Shown one piece after another: positions 33,813-43,252 of a stretch of DNA of 64,000 nucleotides; position 1 is the stretch's first letter; the number at the start of each line of letters is the position of its first letter. Source of the stretch: Actinomycetes bacterium (GTDB lineage Bacteria; Actinomycetota; Actinomycetes; Mycobacteriales; Mycobacteriaceae); the NCBI GenBank assembly GCA_023461275.1, contig JAEYMI010000093.1, positions 17,619-81,618 of the forward strand. The letters are read 5' to 3'. Position numbers and translations under genes: made by a program. The notes beneath the pieces were generated by a model, which saw only the letters and a list, made by a program, of their open reading frames with translations, was not told the origin of the DNA and made no database searches.

Positions 33813-36579
33813 TCGTCGAACCATCGCAGCGCTTCGTTCTTGGTTGGCGGTCCTGGCCGTCATCGTCGTCACCACGCTGCTCGCCGCACCCGGAGCTGCC
33901 GCCCCGAGCTCGTCGGAAACCTCACCCGCTGTGCAGAACGCGTCGATCGGTACGCAGAGTTACGCGCGCCTCGACGTAGCGTCGGTGACGCCGTCGATGG
34001 TCACCTCGACCAGCGGCGGCACGGTCAGCGTTAGCGGCACCGTGCACAACGTTGCAGGTCAGCAGCTATCGAACCTGACCATGCGGCTCGAGCGCGGCGC
34101 GGCGGTCTCCGGCGCCGCAGGCCTGCGCAGCGGGCTCGTCGAAGGATCACCGGTGGTCACCGGCGGTCAGTTCATCACGGTCAGCCGTCAGCTCCCGCCC
34201 GGCGGGACGCAGCAATTCACGCTCACGATGCGCCTGTCGGGAGCGGGCGGGCTCGGGATCGACCAGACCGGTGTCTACCCGCTCAACGTCGTGCTCGACG
34301 GGCTCAACCCGAATGGGGTCAGCGTGCGGATGGCGCAGTCGCGGACGCTGCTGCCGGTGCTGTCGCTGCCCCCGGACGCCACCCGCGCCGGGCAGTACGT
34401 CGATCCGTCGACCGGCGCGTCCGGCACCGACATCCGCCTCGGGCCCGACGGCTCGGTCTCGGCGAACAACTCCTCGCCGGCCCGCCTGACCATGCTGTGG
34501 CCGCTGGCCGCTCCACCGCAGCTGGCACCGGGAGTCCTGGGCGGTGGCACCGAGCCGGTCCGGCTGATCAGCGACGACATGGCCCGCTCGGTGAGCCCCG
34601 GTGGGCGTCTCTACACGCTCGTCGACTCCCTGCACCGCGTTGTCGGGCCCACCGACGGCGACAATGACGGCGGTACCGGCGACGCACCCGACAGTTCCGG
34701 CGACCAGGGTTCGCCGGACGGGTCGGCCCCGGACGGATCGACTCCCGCGGGATCCGGTTCGTCGGCATCGACCCCGGCGGGGTCAGCTACCGACGGGGCC
34801 GGTCCGGGTGGTCCGACCGCTGCTTCCTCACCCGCGACGGGCTCTGCTGCGTCCGGTTCACCGACGTCGACGACCGCCGCGCCGTCGAAGTTGCAGCAGA
34901 GCATGTGCCTGGCCGTCGACCCCGATCTGCTGGTGACGGTGCGCGCGATGTCGCGCGGTTATGTGGTCTCCGACAATCCCCGGGATCCGGCGTCGGGCAC
35001 CACACCGGGCACCGGCCGGCAGGCGGCGCAGGACTGGCTGACCATGCTGCGGCAGATCTCGTCGAAGATGTGTGTGGTGGCGTTGCCGTTCGCGCAGGCC
35101 GATCTGACCGCATTGAGTCGGGTGGACAACGTGGGCCTGACCAACGCGGCGCTGCGCAATCCGGCGGAGGTCGTTGACGCCATCCTCGGCGTGAAAAGTG
35201 TTCGCGGACTGGTTATCCCGGCTCTCGGAGGGCTGAGCCCCGCCGGGCGCGGGTTGCTCAGCGCCAACCGGCTCTCGCGGGCGATGACCGCCGCGCAGAC
35301 CATCGCCACCGATGACACCCAGGACTCCGGCGGCTATCTCATCGACGGTGTGCACGCACAGACCTTCGAGCTTCCGATCACCGCCGCGCTGGGCGGCATG
35401 GGTACCTCGCCGAGTACGCCCGCCTTGACTCCGCCCGATCAGCAGGTCGATCTGGCGTCGGAGTCCGGCGGCAGCCGTCGCCAGGCCGGTCTCGCGGCGC
35501 TGGCCTACCCGTCGATCAGCGCCCCGGCCGAGACCACCGAAGATGGGCAACCGCCGTTGCCGACCGTCGGGCGGAGTTCGGTGGTGCTCCCGCCGACCTA
35601 CTGGTCGGCGAGCGGCGACGATGCCGAGGCCCTGTTCGACACTGCGACGGTTCTGCTCGGGTCGGGTGTGGCGGTGCCGGGCCCGTTGTCGGATCTGCCC
35701 GATCAGCTCGATCGCGCCGAGACTCCCGCGCAGCTGATCGACCCGCCCGGTGTCGGACCGATCGCCTCGGTCACGCCACAGGTGTCCGCGCAAGACGTGG
35801 ACTCGATCCGGGCCGACACCGAACTGAGCTTCCGATTGCAGTCGTCGCTGGTGGATGCCGCCGACGTGGAGGCGTCGCCGGAACGCTACGTCGCGCCGCT
35901 GCGCGAGGACCTGCTGCGCGGCGTGCGCAGTCCCAATGAGGACTCGGCGGCGTTGCGCGCCGACCTGAGCGCCAAGCGTGCCGCGGCACTGCGGGCGGTG
36001 GCCTCGACGCTGCAGCGCATGCAGCAGTCGGTGAGCATTCTCGACCCGGGCGGACGGTACACACTGGCATCCGAACGCAGTCCGCTGCTGCTGGTGGTGC
36101 GCAATGGGCTGGCGCTTCCGATCCGGGTGCGGATCGACACCAGCGCCCCGGCCGATCTGCAGATCGGAGATGTGGGGGCCATCGAGATACCGGCCAACGG
36201 CACCCGGCAGCTGCAGTTGCCGACGCGCGCCGGGTCGTCGGAGGCGTTGACGGTGACGATTACGCTGACAACGTCGACCGGGGTGGAGCTCGGCGAGCCG
36301 ATCCGGTTGTCGGTGCACTCCAATGCCTACGGAAAACCTCTCTTCTGGGTCACGATCTGTGCCGGCGCGGCACTGGTCCTGTTGACCGCCCGACGACTGT
36401 GGCATCGTTTCCGCGGGCAGCCCGACCCGGCCGACGTCGACCGACCTGAACCCGACGAGCACGAAAGGCTGCTCGCGGGCAGCACCTATCAGCACCGGCG
36501 TCGTACTCTCTTGAGCGACAGCACTTTGGTGAACGATGATCACGTTCCTGAATCCGACCAGCCCGACGACCGGGCCTGA
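33805..36579 (+). CDS. DUF6049 secreted/membrane-anchored protein (Rv3909-like)
   Basis: The 924-residue protein has an N-terminal signal segment (SWLAVLAVIVVTTLLAAPGA). Large beta-rich exported regions follow, including SVTPSMVTSTSGGTVSVSG and the late PIRVRIDTSAPADL. A C-terminal membrane helix (PLFWVTICAGAALVLLTARR) ends in a short cytoplasmic tail. A Ser/Gly/Pro/Asp-rich insert lies near residues 285-365. It sits between the Nudix gene and murJ in all the mycobacterial relatives I recall, which suggests an envelope role around lipid II export; function is not established. ATG 33805 overlaps the Nudix stop, indicating translational coupling. murJ begins 19 bp after its stop. Confidence 0.82.
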   Translation: MPDRRTIAALRSWLAVLAVIVVTTLLAAPGAAAPSSSETSPAVQNASIGTQSYARLDVASVTPSMVTSTSGGTVSVSGTVHNVAGQQLSNLTMRLERGAAVSGAAGLRSGLVEGSPVVTGGQFITVSRQLPPGGTQQFTLTMRLSGAGGLGIDQTGVYPLNVVLDGLNPNGVSVRMAQSRTLLPVLSLPPDATRAGQYVDPSTGASGTDIRLGPDGSVSANNSSPARLTMLWPLAAPPQLAPGVLGGGTEPVRLISDDMARSVSPGGRLYTLVDSLHRVVGPTDGDNDGGTGDAPDSSGDQGSPDGSAPDGSTPAGSGSSASTPAGSATDGAGPGGPTAASSPATGSAASGSPTSTTAAPSKLQQSMCLAVDPDLLVTVRAMSRGYVVSDNPRDPASGTTPGTGRQAAQDWLTMLRQISSKMCVVALPFAQADLTALSRVDNVGLTNAALRNPAEVVDAILGVKSVRGLVIPALGGLSPAGRGLLSANRLSRAMTAAQTIATDDTQDSGGYLIDGVHAQTFELPITAALGGMGTSPSTPALTPPDQQVDLASESGGSRRQAGLAALAYPSISAPAETTEDGQPPLPTVGRSSVVLPPTYWSASGDDAEALFDTATVLLGSGVAVPGPLSDLPDQLDRAETPAQLIDPPGVGPIASVTPQVSAQDVDSIRADTELSFRLQSSLVDAADVEASPERYVAPLREDLLRGVRSPNEDSAALRADLSAKRAAALRAVASTLQRMQQSVSILDPGGRYTLASERSPLLLVVRNGLALPIRVRIDTSAPADLQIGDVGAIEIPANGTRQLQLPTRAGSSEALTVTITLTTSTGVELGEPIRLSVHSNAYGKPLFWVTICAGAALVLLTARRLWHRFRGQPDPADVDRPEPDEHERLLAGSTYQHRRRTLLSDSTLVNDDHVPESDQPDDRA

Positions 36580-36598
36580 CACCGCCATCACCTGACAT

Positions 36599-39500
36599 AT
36601 GAGCGAACACGGACGACCACCCGGACCGACGGGACAGCAGCCCCGCCGGCGCGGCGATGACGCGTCCCCGCCGCGCCCGGAGCAGGATCGTCGGGCGCAG
36701 GATCGTCGGGTCGGACCGGCACCCATCGCCGGCGATGTCGCTCGGCAGCCACCCATCTCCGGGCGGGCGGTGCCACAGCGGGTCGGGCCACAGCAAGTCG
36801 GGCCACAGCAAGTCGGGTCACAAGGAGTCGAGCCACGGCGGTTTGCGCCGGGGTCGCGCTCCCGGACACCGGTGATCGCCGATCCCGACGAGTTCGGCGC
36901 CACCGAACCGGACTACGACCCGGAATCCGCGGCCGCACCCAATTCGTCGGACGAGAGCGTGCTGCGGACCAGCGGTTCGATCGCCCTGGCCACCCTCACG
37001 AGCCGCATCACCGGTTTCGTCCGGACCGTTCTGGTGCTGGCGATGCTCGGACCGGCGGTCGCCTCGGCGTTCCAGGCCGCCTACGTGCTGCCGAACATGA
37101 TCGCCGAGGTCGTTCTCGGCGCCGTGCTGACCGCGATCGTCATCCCGGTCCTGGCGCGCGCCGAGGCCGAGGACGGCGACGGTGGCACGGGCTTCATCAA
37201 CCGCATCTTCACCCTGACCGTGGTGATCCTGGGTTCGGCGACGGTGATCGCGCTGATCGCGGCACCGCTGCTGACCTATCTGAACGTCGGCGACGGCGAC
37301 GTCAACCGGCCGCTGACCACCGCCCTGGCCTACCTGTTGCTGCCGGAGATCCTGTTCTACGGGCTCTCGGCGCTGTTCATCGCGATTCTCAACATGAAGG
37401 GCCTGTTCAAGCCCGGCGCGTGGGCGCCGGTGCTGAACAACATCGTGCAGATCACCACGCTGGTGCTCTACGCGGTGATGCCGGGGGAGATCACCCTCAA
37501 TCCGGTGCGGATGACCAACCCGCAGCTGCTGGTGCTGGGCATCGGAACCACGCTGGGCGTGGTCATCCAGGCGGGCATCCTGCTGCCGTATCTGCGGCGC
37601 GCGGGAGTGCAGCTGAAGCTGCAGTGGGGGATCGACGCGCGCCTGCGACAGTTCGGCAACATGGCGCTGGCGATCGTCTTCTACGTCGCGGTCCTGCAGG
37701 TCGGCCTGGTCATCACCTACCGCATCGCCGCACACGCCGAATCGGCCGGCATCAGCGTGTACGCCACGCACTGGCAGCTGCTGCAGTTGCCGTACGGGGT
37801 GCTCGGCGTGACGATTCTGACCGCGATCATGCCCCGGATGTCGCGCAACGCCACCGCCAACGACACCGACGCCGTCGTCGACGACCTATCGTTGGCCACC
37901 CGGCTGACGATGGTCGCGCTGGTACCGGTGGTGGCGTTCATGACGTTCTTCGGCCCGGCCATCGGTATCGCGATCTTCAACTTCGGCAAGTTCGACGAAG
38001 CGGCTTCGTCGCAGCTGGGATCGGTGCTCGCCTGGGGTGCGTTCACGATCATCCCGTACGCGATGACCCTGGTGCAGCTCCGAGTGTTCTACGCCCGCCA
38101 GGATCCGTGGACTCCGACGCTCATCGCCCTGGGCGTCACCGTCGTCAAGGTCGCGTTCTCCTATCTGGGCGCGGCGGTGTTCGACGACCCGGAGATGGTG
38201 GTGCGTTGGCTGGCGCTGTCCAACGGGCTGGGCTATCTGGTCGGCGCCATCGTCGGGCACTATTTGCTGCGCAACCGGCTGGGTAATGCCCGGCTGCACA
38301 ACGTCGCCCGGACCACCATCGTCACCATCGCGGTGTCGGTGGTGGTTGCCGCGGTGGTGTGGTTGCTGGCCACCGTGTCCGGACTGCATCAGCTGTCCAC
38401 CGGATACGGCAAGATCGGATCGCTGTTCTATCTGATGCTGGTGGCCGTGGTGACCCTCGGCGTGATCTACGCGGGGCTCGCGGTCTGCAAGGTCCCCGAC
38501 GTCGTCGCGATCGGCGACTCGGTTCGACGTCTGCTCGGCCGATTCATCCCCGCTCTGGCCCCGCCGCCACCACCGGAAACGGGCGAATCGACGGCAACCA
38601 TCACAGTTGCGTTTCCGCGGGTCACCGCCGAAGAATCACTACCGTACTCTGGGCACGTACAAGTGCTGCGCCGCTTCGATCGGGGAAGCGCAACGTGGCA
38701 GTCGTACTCGGTGCACAGCGGCGGGGCCGCGGGCTTGCCCGACGAACGTGTCGGGCCGCGACCTGTGCCCCGAGACATCAGATATCGCAGGAAAGGAGTC
38801 CGCCGCGTGAGTGACAGCGAGGTCGGTGCCACCCAGGACCACACCGAGACCTTGTCGATCGAGGACACGACGCTGTCCGGATCCTCACCGTCCGAATCCT
38901 CGGAATCCTCCGCCACACCGTCGCCGGTGTCGGCGTCATCGGCCACCACCAAGTTCATCGCGCCGCGAGACGAGGACACGGTCACGATCTCCGACCAGAC
39001 CGTCGATGAGATCGGCGAGTCCGACGACAACCTCGACCCCGACGGCGCGCCGAACATCCAGGCCGCACCCAACGGCGTGATCCGACGGCCACGCGGCCCG
39101 CGTCTGGTGCCGGGTGCCGCAGTGGCCGGCGGTCGCTACCGACTCCTCGATCATCACGGCGGCGCGCGCGGCCTGCAGTTCTGGCGTGCGCTCGACGTCA
39201 ACCTCGACCGCGAGGTGGCGTTGACCTTCGTCGACGCCGATCAGCTCGCCCCACCACCCAAGCGCGGTGAATCGGCCAAGCCCAGCGACAGCGGACCGCA
39301 GGCGGTGCTGTCGCGGACTCTGCGCCTCGGACAGGTGCAATCGGCCGGAGTGGCACGTGTGCTCGATGTGGTGCGCGGATCGTCGGGCGGCATCGTGGTG
39401 AGCGAGTGGACACCGGGATCGTCGCTGGCCGAGGTGGCGCGCTCACAGCCGTCGCCGATCGGTGCGGCCCGCGCGGTGCGCGCCCTGGCCGCCGCCGCCG

Positions 39501-40606
39501 AAGCCGCCCACCGCTATAGCGGCGCCTTGTCGATCGACCACCCGGATCGGATTCGCATCAGCACCGACGGCAACGCCGTGCTGGCATTCCCGGGAACCCT
39601 TGCCGGAGACGACAAACCGTCGGATGTTCGTGGTCTCGGTGCGGTGCTGTACGCGTTGCTGCTGGCCCGCTGGCCGCTGGATTCGCAAACCGGGTCCACC
39701 GTGGTGACCACGCGCGAGACCACCGAGCCGGTGGGCGGACTGCCGATCGCGGATCCCGACGCCAAGGGTCAGCCCATCGAACCGCGGGCCGCGCGACCGG
39801 AGACCCCGTTCGAGATTTCGGCCGTCGCCTCGCGAGCTCTGGACGGCGGTCGCGGAATCCGTACTGCGGCAACGGTTCAGCACGTTCTCGATCAGGCCAC
39901 CGTGGTGGATCTGAACACCGACCTGCTGCCGGCCATCGGGGATCGCCCGCCGGTCGCGCGTGCGGCGTCGGTCCACGAACCCACCGAGGCCGAGTCCAAA
40001 CGGAACATGGCGCTGCTCATCGGTGCCGGATTGTTCGCGCTGTTCGTGGTGATCGCGCTGGTGGTGTGGATCTCTGGAGCGCTCGGCGGTGGGAGCGGTT
40101 CGACCGACATCGACTCCATCCTGACGACGTCGGCGGGTGCCCCCGGTGCGGCCGGGACGAGCGGTCCGATCTCGCTGCAGAACGTGTCGCTGGTGGACTT
40201 CTCCAATCAGCCGCCGGACTCGAGTGTGAACCTGGCCAACGTGATCAGCGGTGCGGCACCGCCGTGGCGCACCGATCAGTACCGGACCTCGCCCAACTTC
40301 GGCGGGCTCAAGAACGGCCTCGGCCTGATGTTCAATCTCGGTGGCGAGAAGTCGGTGTCGTCGGTGACGATTCAGTCGCCTACACCTGGCTTCGACGTGT
40401 CGATTCGCACCTCGCCGACGGCCACCCCCACATTCGATCAGACACGTGAGGTCGCGACCGGATCGGTCGCCAATCCCAGCACGACGATCAACATCCCCTC
40501 ACCACAGGCGAGCCCCTTTCTGATGGTGTTCATCACCTCGCTGCCGACCAACCCGAATGGTGGGTATCAGGCGCAGATCTCCCAGATCTCGCTCAACGGA
40601 AATTAG
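36599..40606 (+). CDS. murJ: Lipid II flippase MurJ (MviN) fused to a pseudokinase and extracytoplasmic domain
   Basis: In this 1335-residue protein a disordered N-terminus (about 1-120) precedes 14 or so membrane helices of the MviN/MurJ fold (about 122-640; SGSIALATLTSRITGFVRTV begins it). After an acidic linker comes a kinase-like domain (about 834-1110; VAGGRYRLLDHHGG). In it the ATP-anchoring Lys is replaced (REVALTFVDAD) and the DFG position reads AFPG, so it is a pseudokinase. A single membrane helix (about 1136-1157) and a C-terminal beta domain of 170 residues follow. In mycobacteria the pseudokinase is phosphorylated by PknB and binds the FHA protein FhaA, controlling lipid II export. 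Length exceeds Rv3910 (1184, from memory). Confidence 0.92.
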   Translation: MSEHGRPPGPTGQQPRRRGDDASPPRPEQDRRAQDRRVGPAPIAGDVARQPPISGRAVPQRVGPQQVGPQQVGSQGVEPRRFAPGSRSRTPVIADPDEFGATEPDYDPESAAAPNSSDESVLRTSGSIALATLTSRITGFVRTVLVLAMLGPAVASAFQAAYVLPNMIAEVVLGAVLTAIVIPVLARAEAEDGDGGTGFINRIFTLTVVILGSATVIALIAAPLLTYLNVGDGDVNRPLTTALAYLLLPEILFYGLSALFIAILNMKGLFKPGAWAPVLNNIVQITTLVLYAVMPGEITLNPVRMTNPQLLVLGIGTTLGVVIQAGILLPYLRRAGVQLKLQWGIDARLRQFGNMALAIVFYVAVLQVGLVITYRIAAHAESAGISVYATHWQLLQLPYGVLGVTILTAIMPRMSRNATANDTDAVVDDLSLATRLTMVALVPVVAFMTFFGPAIGIAIFNFGKFDEAASSQLGSVLAWGAFTIIPYAMTLVQLRVFYARQDPWTPTLIALGVTVVKVAFSYLGAAVFDDPEMVVRWLALSNGLGYLVGAIVGHYLLRNRLGNARLHNVARTTIVTIAVSVVVAAVVWLLATVSGLHQLSTGYGKIGSLFYLMLVAVVTLGVIYAGLAVCKVPDVVAIGDSVRRLLGRFIPALAPPPPPETGESTATITVAFPRVTAEESLPYSGHVQVLRRFDRGSATWQSYSVHSGGAAGLPDERVGPRPVPRDIRYRRKGVRRVSDSEVGATQDHTETLSIEDTTLSGSSPSESSESSATPSPVSASSATTKFIAPRDEDTVTISDQTVDEIGESDDNLDPDGAPNIQAAPNGVIRRPRGPRLVPGAAVAGGRYRLLDHHGGARGLQFWRALDVNLDREVALTFVDADQLAPPPKRGESAKPSDSGPQAVLSRTLRLGQVQSAGVARVLDVVRGSSGGIVVSEWTPGSSLAEVARSQPSPIGAARAVRALAAAAEAAHRYSGALSIDHPDRIRISTDGNAVLAFPGTLAGDDKPSDVRGLGAVLYALLLARWPLDSQTGSTVVTTRETTEPVGGLPIADPDAKGQPIEPRAARPETPFEISAVASRALDGGRGIRTAATVQHVLDQATVVDLNTDLLPAIGDRPPVARAASVHEPTEAESKRNMALLIGAGLFALFVVIALVVWISGALGGGSGSTDIDSILTTSAGAPGAAGTSGPISLQNVSLVDFSNQPPDSSVNLANVISGAAPPWRTDQYRTSPNFGGLKNGLGLMFNLGGEKSVSSVTIQSPTPGFDVSIRTSPTATPTFDQTREVATGSVANPSTTINIPSPQASPFLMVFITSLPTNPNGGYQAQISQISLNGN

Positions 40607-40616
40607 CTCGACGCGT

Positions 40617-40642
40617 GGCGGCGCCCGATCATCGGGCCGCCC
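40617..40642. terminator. Bulged hairpin between murJ and the sterol-desaturase gene
   Basis: GGCGG plus CCCGAT pairs with ATCGGG plus CCGCC around a minimal loop, with a 2-nt CG bulge on the left arm (GGCGGcgCCCGATcATCGGGcCGCC). It lies between two convergent stop codons, so it could end transcription in both directions. No T-tract. Confidence 0.5.
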
Positions 40643-40649
40643 TGCACGG

Positions 40650-41609
40650 TCAACGAGGTTGACCCTCCCGCGTAACGACGGCGTCGGCCGGTGACGGTGC
40701 CCATCCCGGAGGGCCGAACAGATATCCCAGCTTGGCGCGAATCCCCTGCGCACGTCGCACGTCGGCGAACATACTGACGTACTCGTGAGTCTGTAATCGC
40801 CAAATGTTGTATGTCCCAACCGGTTTGGTGAGTCCATAGGTTGGTCGATGCGTCTCCGGCGCGAACGTGCCGAACATCCGATCCCAGATGATGAAGGTAC
40901 CGCCGAAGTTTCGGTCCAGGTACTCCGCATCACTACCGTGATGCACACGGTGATGCGACGGTGTGTTCATCACGAATTCGACGGGTGCCCACAGCTTTCC
41001 GATGTGTTCGGTATGAATCCAGAACTGGTACACCAGGTTGAGCGAGTAGACCCCGAACACCACCGCGGGCGGGATGCCCAGAAGCGGCAGCGGCAGCCAC
41101 ATCACCAGCCCTGCGCTGTTGTTCCATTTCTGCCGAAGTGCGGTGGCGAAGTTGAAGTACTCACTCGAGTGATGGGCCTGATGGGTCGCCCACACGAGCC
41201 GGACCCGATGGGCTATCCGATGCTCGGCGTAGAACAGGGCGTCGAGCCCGACGAAGGCGATCACCCACGTGTACCAGGCGCCGATGGGGAGCTGCCAGGG
41301 CGCGAGATAGGCGAAGACCGCGGCGTAGGCGAACAATCCCAGGGCTTTCCACGCTGCACTCGTGCCGATGGACACGATGCCCATCAGCACGCTCGTCCGG
41401 GCGTCGCGGGAGTGATAGGCGCCACGCGGCGGGCGGTCAGCGAAGCGGGGTGCATCAGTGGGGCGGGGAGCACCAGTGGAACGGGGAGCGGTCGCGTCGT
41501 CGTGCTCGAGCTTGGCGGCCGCGATCCACTCGAGCGCCAGCAGCACGATGAAGAACGGGATCGCCACCACGATGGGTTCGCGAAGAGCGGTGGGAAGCAC
41601 GTCGAGCAT
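40650..41609 (-). CDS. Sterol desaturase/fatty acid hydroxylase family membrane protein
   Basis: The 319-residue integral membrane di-iron protein has the expected His boxes EHRIAHR, THQAHHSSE and SHHRVHHG, separated by hydrophobic helices. The N-terminal helix (EPIVVAIPFFIVLLALEWIA) anchors it. A polar linker rich in Ala/Pro/Arg follows near residues 40-60. It introduces a hydroxyl or double bond into a lipid or steroid; substrate unknown. GGAGAGA lies just upstream of ATG 41609. It is divergent from a TetR gene across two operators, so it is probably its target. Confidence 0.87.
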   Translation of the reverse strand: MLDVLPTALREPIVVAIPFFIVLLALEWIAAAKLEHDDATAPRSTGAPRPTDAPRFADRPPRGAYHSRDARTSVLMGIVSIGTSAAWKALGLFAYAAVFAYLAPWQLPIGAWYTWVIAFVGLDALFYAEHRIAHRVRLVWATHQAHHSSEYFNFATALRQKWNNSAGLVMWLPLPLLGIPPAVVFGVYSLNLVYQFWIHTEHIGKLWAPVEFVMNTPSHHRVHHGSDAEYLDRNFGGTFIIWDRMFGTFAPETHRPTYGLTKPVGTYNIWRLQTHEYVSMFADVRRAQGIRAKLGYLFGPPGWAPSPADAVVTREGQPR

Positions 41610-41625
41610 GGGGTCTCTCCTCAGG

Positions 41626-41678
41626 CATCTGACACGATGCCGTGCCAAATTACTTGTGACAAGGTATCGTGTCAGATG
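41626..41678. promoter_or_regulatory. Twin TetR operators between the desaturase and TetR genes
   Basis: Two 18-bp imperfect palindromes lie side by side: TGACACG-atgc-CGTGCCA (41630-41647) and TGACAAG-gtat-CGTGTCA (41657-41674), 27 bp centre to centre. The outer halves extend to a perfect 13-bp inverted repeat, CATCTGACACGAT (41626-41638) with ATCGTGTCAGATG (41666-41678). This indicates tight, probably cooperative, repression of both divergent genes. Confidence 0.72.
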
Positions 41679-41722
41679 TTCTGTTGTCCAGAGACAAGCC
41701 GACGAGTATAGAGCGGGGACCG

Positions 41723-42445
41723 TTGACCAGCACAGCATCGGGACGCCGCTATGCCGGCGCCGACTCAGAGGAGCGTCGGACCCGTCGTCGGGCCGATCTG
41801 CTCACCGCGGGCATCGAACTCTTCGGGACCGACGGTTTCCCTCCGGTGCCGATCAAGCGGATCTGTGACCGGGCCGGGCTCACCCAGCGCTACTTCTACG
41901 AGTCCTTCCCCGACAAACCGACCTTCCTCGGTGCCGTCTACGACCAGTGCGTCGAGGTCACTCGCGAGGCCACGATGTTGGCCGCGCTGCCATTCCTGAC
42001 CGACCACACCGATACCGCCGGCCCCCGGACGCCAGAGGAGTTGGGGCTCAACGCCGTTCCCGCGGAACGAATCCCGGATGCGGCCCGGGCAATCCTGGGC
42101 GCCTTCGTCGACACCCTCACCGGCGATCCACGCCGCGCGCGCGTCATGCTCGTCGAGATCGTCGGGGTCTCACCCGAACTCGAGCGCAAACGGCAAAGTG
42201 CCATCCACGGTTGGGCCGAACTCATCCTGACCCTGGCCACCGGCGCGCAGCCGTCGTCGAGCACGCAGCGGCTCGCCGCGATCGGTTTGGTCGGCGCGGT
42301 CACCCAGTTGCTCGTCGACTGGTACACCAGCCACACCGATCCCATCGATTCCGATTCTGGCCCAGAGCATTTCGAGATCGCGACGATCCTCGACGTGTGC
42401 GTCGAGCTGTTTGTGTCGGCGTACGCATCGCTGATCGCCGAATAA
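41723..42445 (+). CDS. TetR-family transcriptional regulator
   Basis: The 240-residue protein has the TetR helix-turn-helix: RRADLLTAGIELFGTDGFPP, then VPIKRICDRAGLTQRYFYES. A C-terminal ligand-binding half follows. TTG at 41723 is preferred because a G-rich GCGGGGA sequence lies just upstream. An in-frame GTG at 41669 is possible but sits inside the right operator. It is divergent from the sterol-desaturase gene, so it probably represses that gene and itself; a lipid-type inducer is plausible but unproven. Confidence 0.8.
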   Translation: MTSTASGRRYAGADSEERRTRRRADLLTAGIELFGTDGFPPVPIKRICDRAGLTQRYFYESFPDKPTFLGAVYDQCVEVTREATMLAALPFLTDHTDTAGPRTPEELGLNAVPAERIPDAARAILGAFVDTLTGDPRRARVMLVEIVGVSPELERKRQSAIHGWAELILTLATGAQPSSSTQRLAAIGLVGAVTQLLVDWYTSHTDPIDSDSGPEHFEIATILDVCVELFVSAYASLIAE

Positions 42446-42541
42446 TCCCCCTACTTCCAGACCTATCCACACCCTCACCGGCGTGGCGCAGGCGCATGTG
42501 CACAACAGTGTTCGACGATCCGGCGGCCGCGAAACGTCGTT

Positions 42542-42547
42542 TAGTCT
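42542..42547 (+). promoter_or_regulatory. -10 element (TAGTCT) of sigM
   Basis: TAGTCT ends 7 bp before ATG 42555. This is a housekeeping-type box; I did not find a good ECF-type GGAAC/CGTC pair for autoregulation upstream. Confidence 0.5.
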
Positions 42548-42554
42548 CATCTGC

Positions 42555-43115
42555 ATGACCCGGGGGACCGACGATCAACGCAGCGACGAGGACCTCCTCG
42601 CAGCGCACGTCGCAGGCGATCCCCATGCCTTCGAAGCCCTGATCCGACGCCATCAGAGCTATCTGTGGTCGGTGGCGTGCCGCACCTCGGGCAACACCGA
42701 GGACGCCGCCGATTCGCTACAGGAGGCACTGTTCAACGCCCACCGGATGGCCGCACACTTCCGTGCCGACGCCCGCGTGACGAGCTGGCTGCACCGCATC
42801 GTGGTCAACAGCTGCCTGGACCGGATCCGACGCAACAAGGTCCGAGCCACGGTGACCCTGACCGATCAACTGGCGTCGGTCCTCAGTGATGGCCGCGACG
42901 AGACGGCCACCGTGGACCTGTCGGCGTCCATCGGCTGGGCGCTGGAGCAACTCAATCCCGATCAGCGCGCAGCGATCATCGCCATCGACGTGGAGGGCTA
43001 TTCGGTCTCGGAGACCGCCGAATTGCTCGGTATCCGCGAGGGCACGGTGAAGAGCCGGTGCTCACGGGGTCGGTTGCGCCTGGCGGAAATGCTCGGCCAT
43101 CTGCGAGACCCATGA
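42555..43115 (+). CDS. sigM: ECF sigma factor SigM
   Basis: This 186-residue ECF sigma factor has region 2 at about 20-85 (DPHAFEALIRRHQSYLWSVA, then EDAADSLQEALFNAHR and TSWLHRIVVNSCLDRIRR). Region 4 is at about 125-175 (LNPDQRAAIIAIDVEGYSVS, then LLGIREGTVKSRCSRGRLRL). Position between murJ and trxB matches Rv3911. It directs RNA polymerase to envelope or stress genes and is normally held by a membrane anti-sigma factor, probably the gene at 43354. Its stop overlaps an ATG (ATGA at 43112). The start is chosen from the -10 box and excludes an upstream ATG at 42483. Confidence 0.92.
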   Translation: MTRGTDDQRSDEDLLAAHVAGDPHAFEALIRRHQSYLWSVACRTSGNTEDAADSLQEALFNAHRMAAHFRADARVTSWLHRIVVNSCLDRIRRNKVRATVTLTDQLASVLSDGRDETATVDLSASIGWALEQLNPDQRAAIIAIDVEGYSVSETAELLGIREGTVKSRCSRGRLRLAEMLGHLRDP

Positions 43116-43252
43116 GCGACGCCCTGATCTGCACGAACACGTCCGATCACCGATTGGTGGGAACCGATCGCGCAGTCATCACGTCGAAACACATGAAGCC
43201 ACTTCTGACGCACAGAGGTCTGACGCACAAGGGAATAAGCACAAAGGTCTGA
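43112..43252 (+). CDS. Possible 46-residue ORF coupled to the sigM stop
   Basis: An ATG overlaps the sigM stop (ATGA) and opens 46 codons, beginning MSDALICTNTSDHRLVGTDR and ending inside the 15-bp repeat array. The overlap is the usual sign of translational coupling, and this is where an anti-sigma gene would be expected to start. The peptide resembles nothing I know. It may be a relic of the original anti-sigma start before the repeats expanded, or chance. Confidence 0.3.
   Translation: MSDALICTNTSDHRLVGTDRAVITSKHMKPLLTHRGLTHKGISTKV

Noticed and set aside
42465..42473. DnaA box CTATCCACA upstream of sigM
   Set aside because: A single one-mismatch 9-mer far from the origin is expected by chance at this GC content and has no supporting context.
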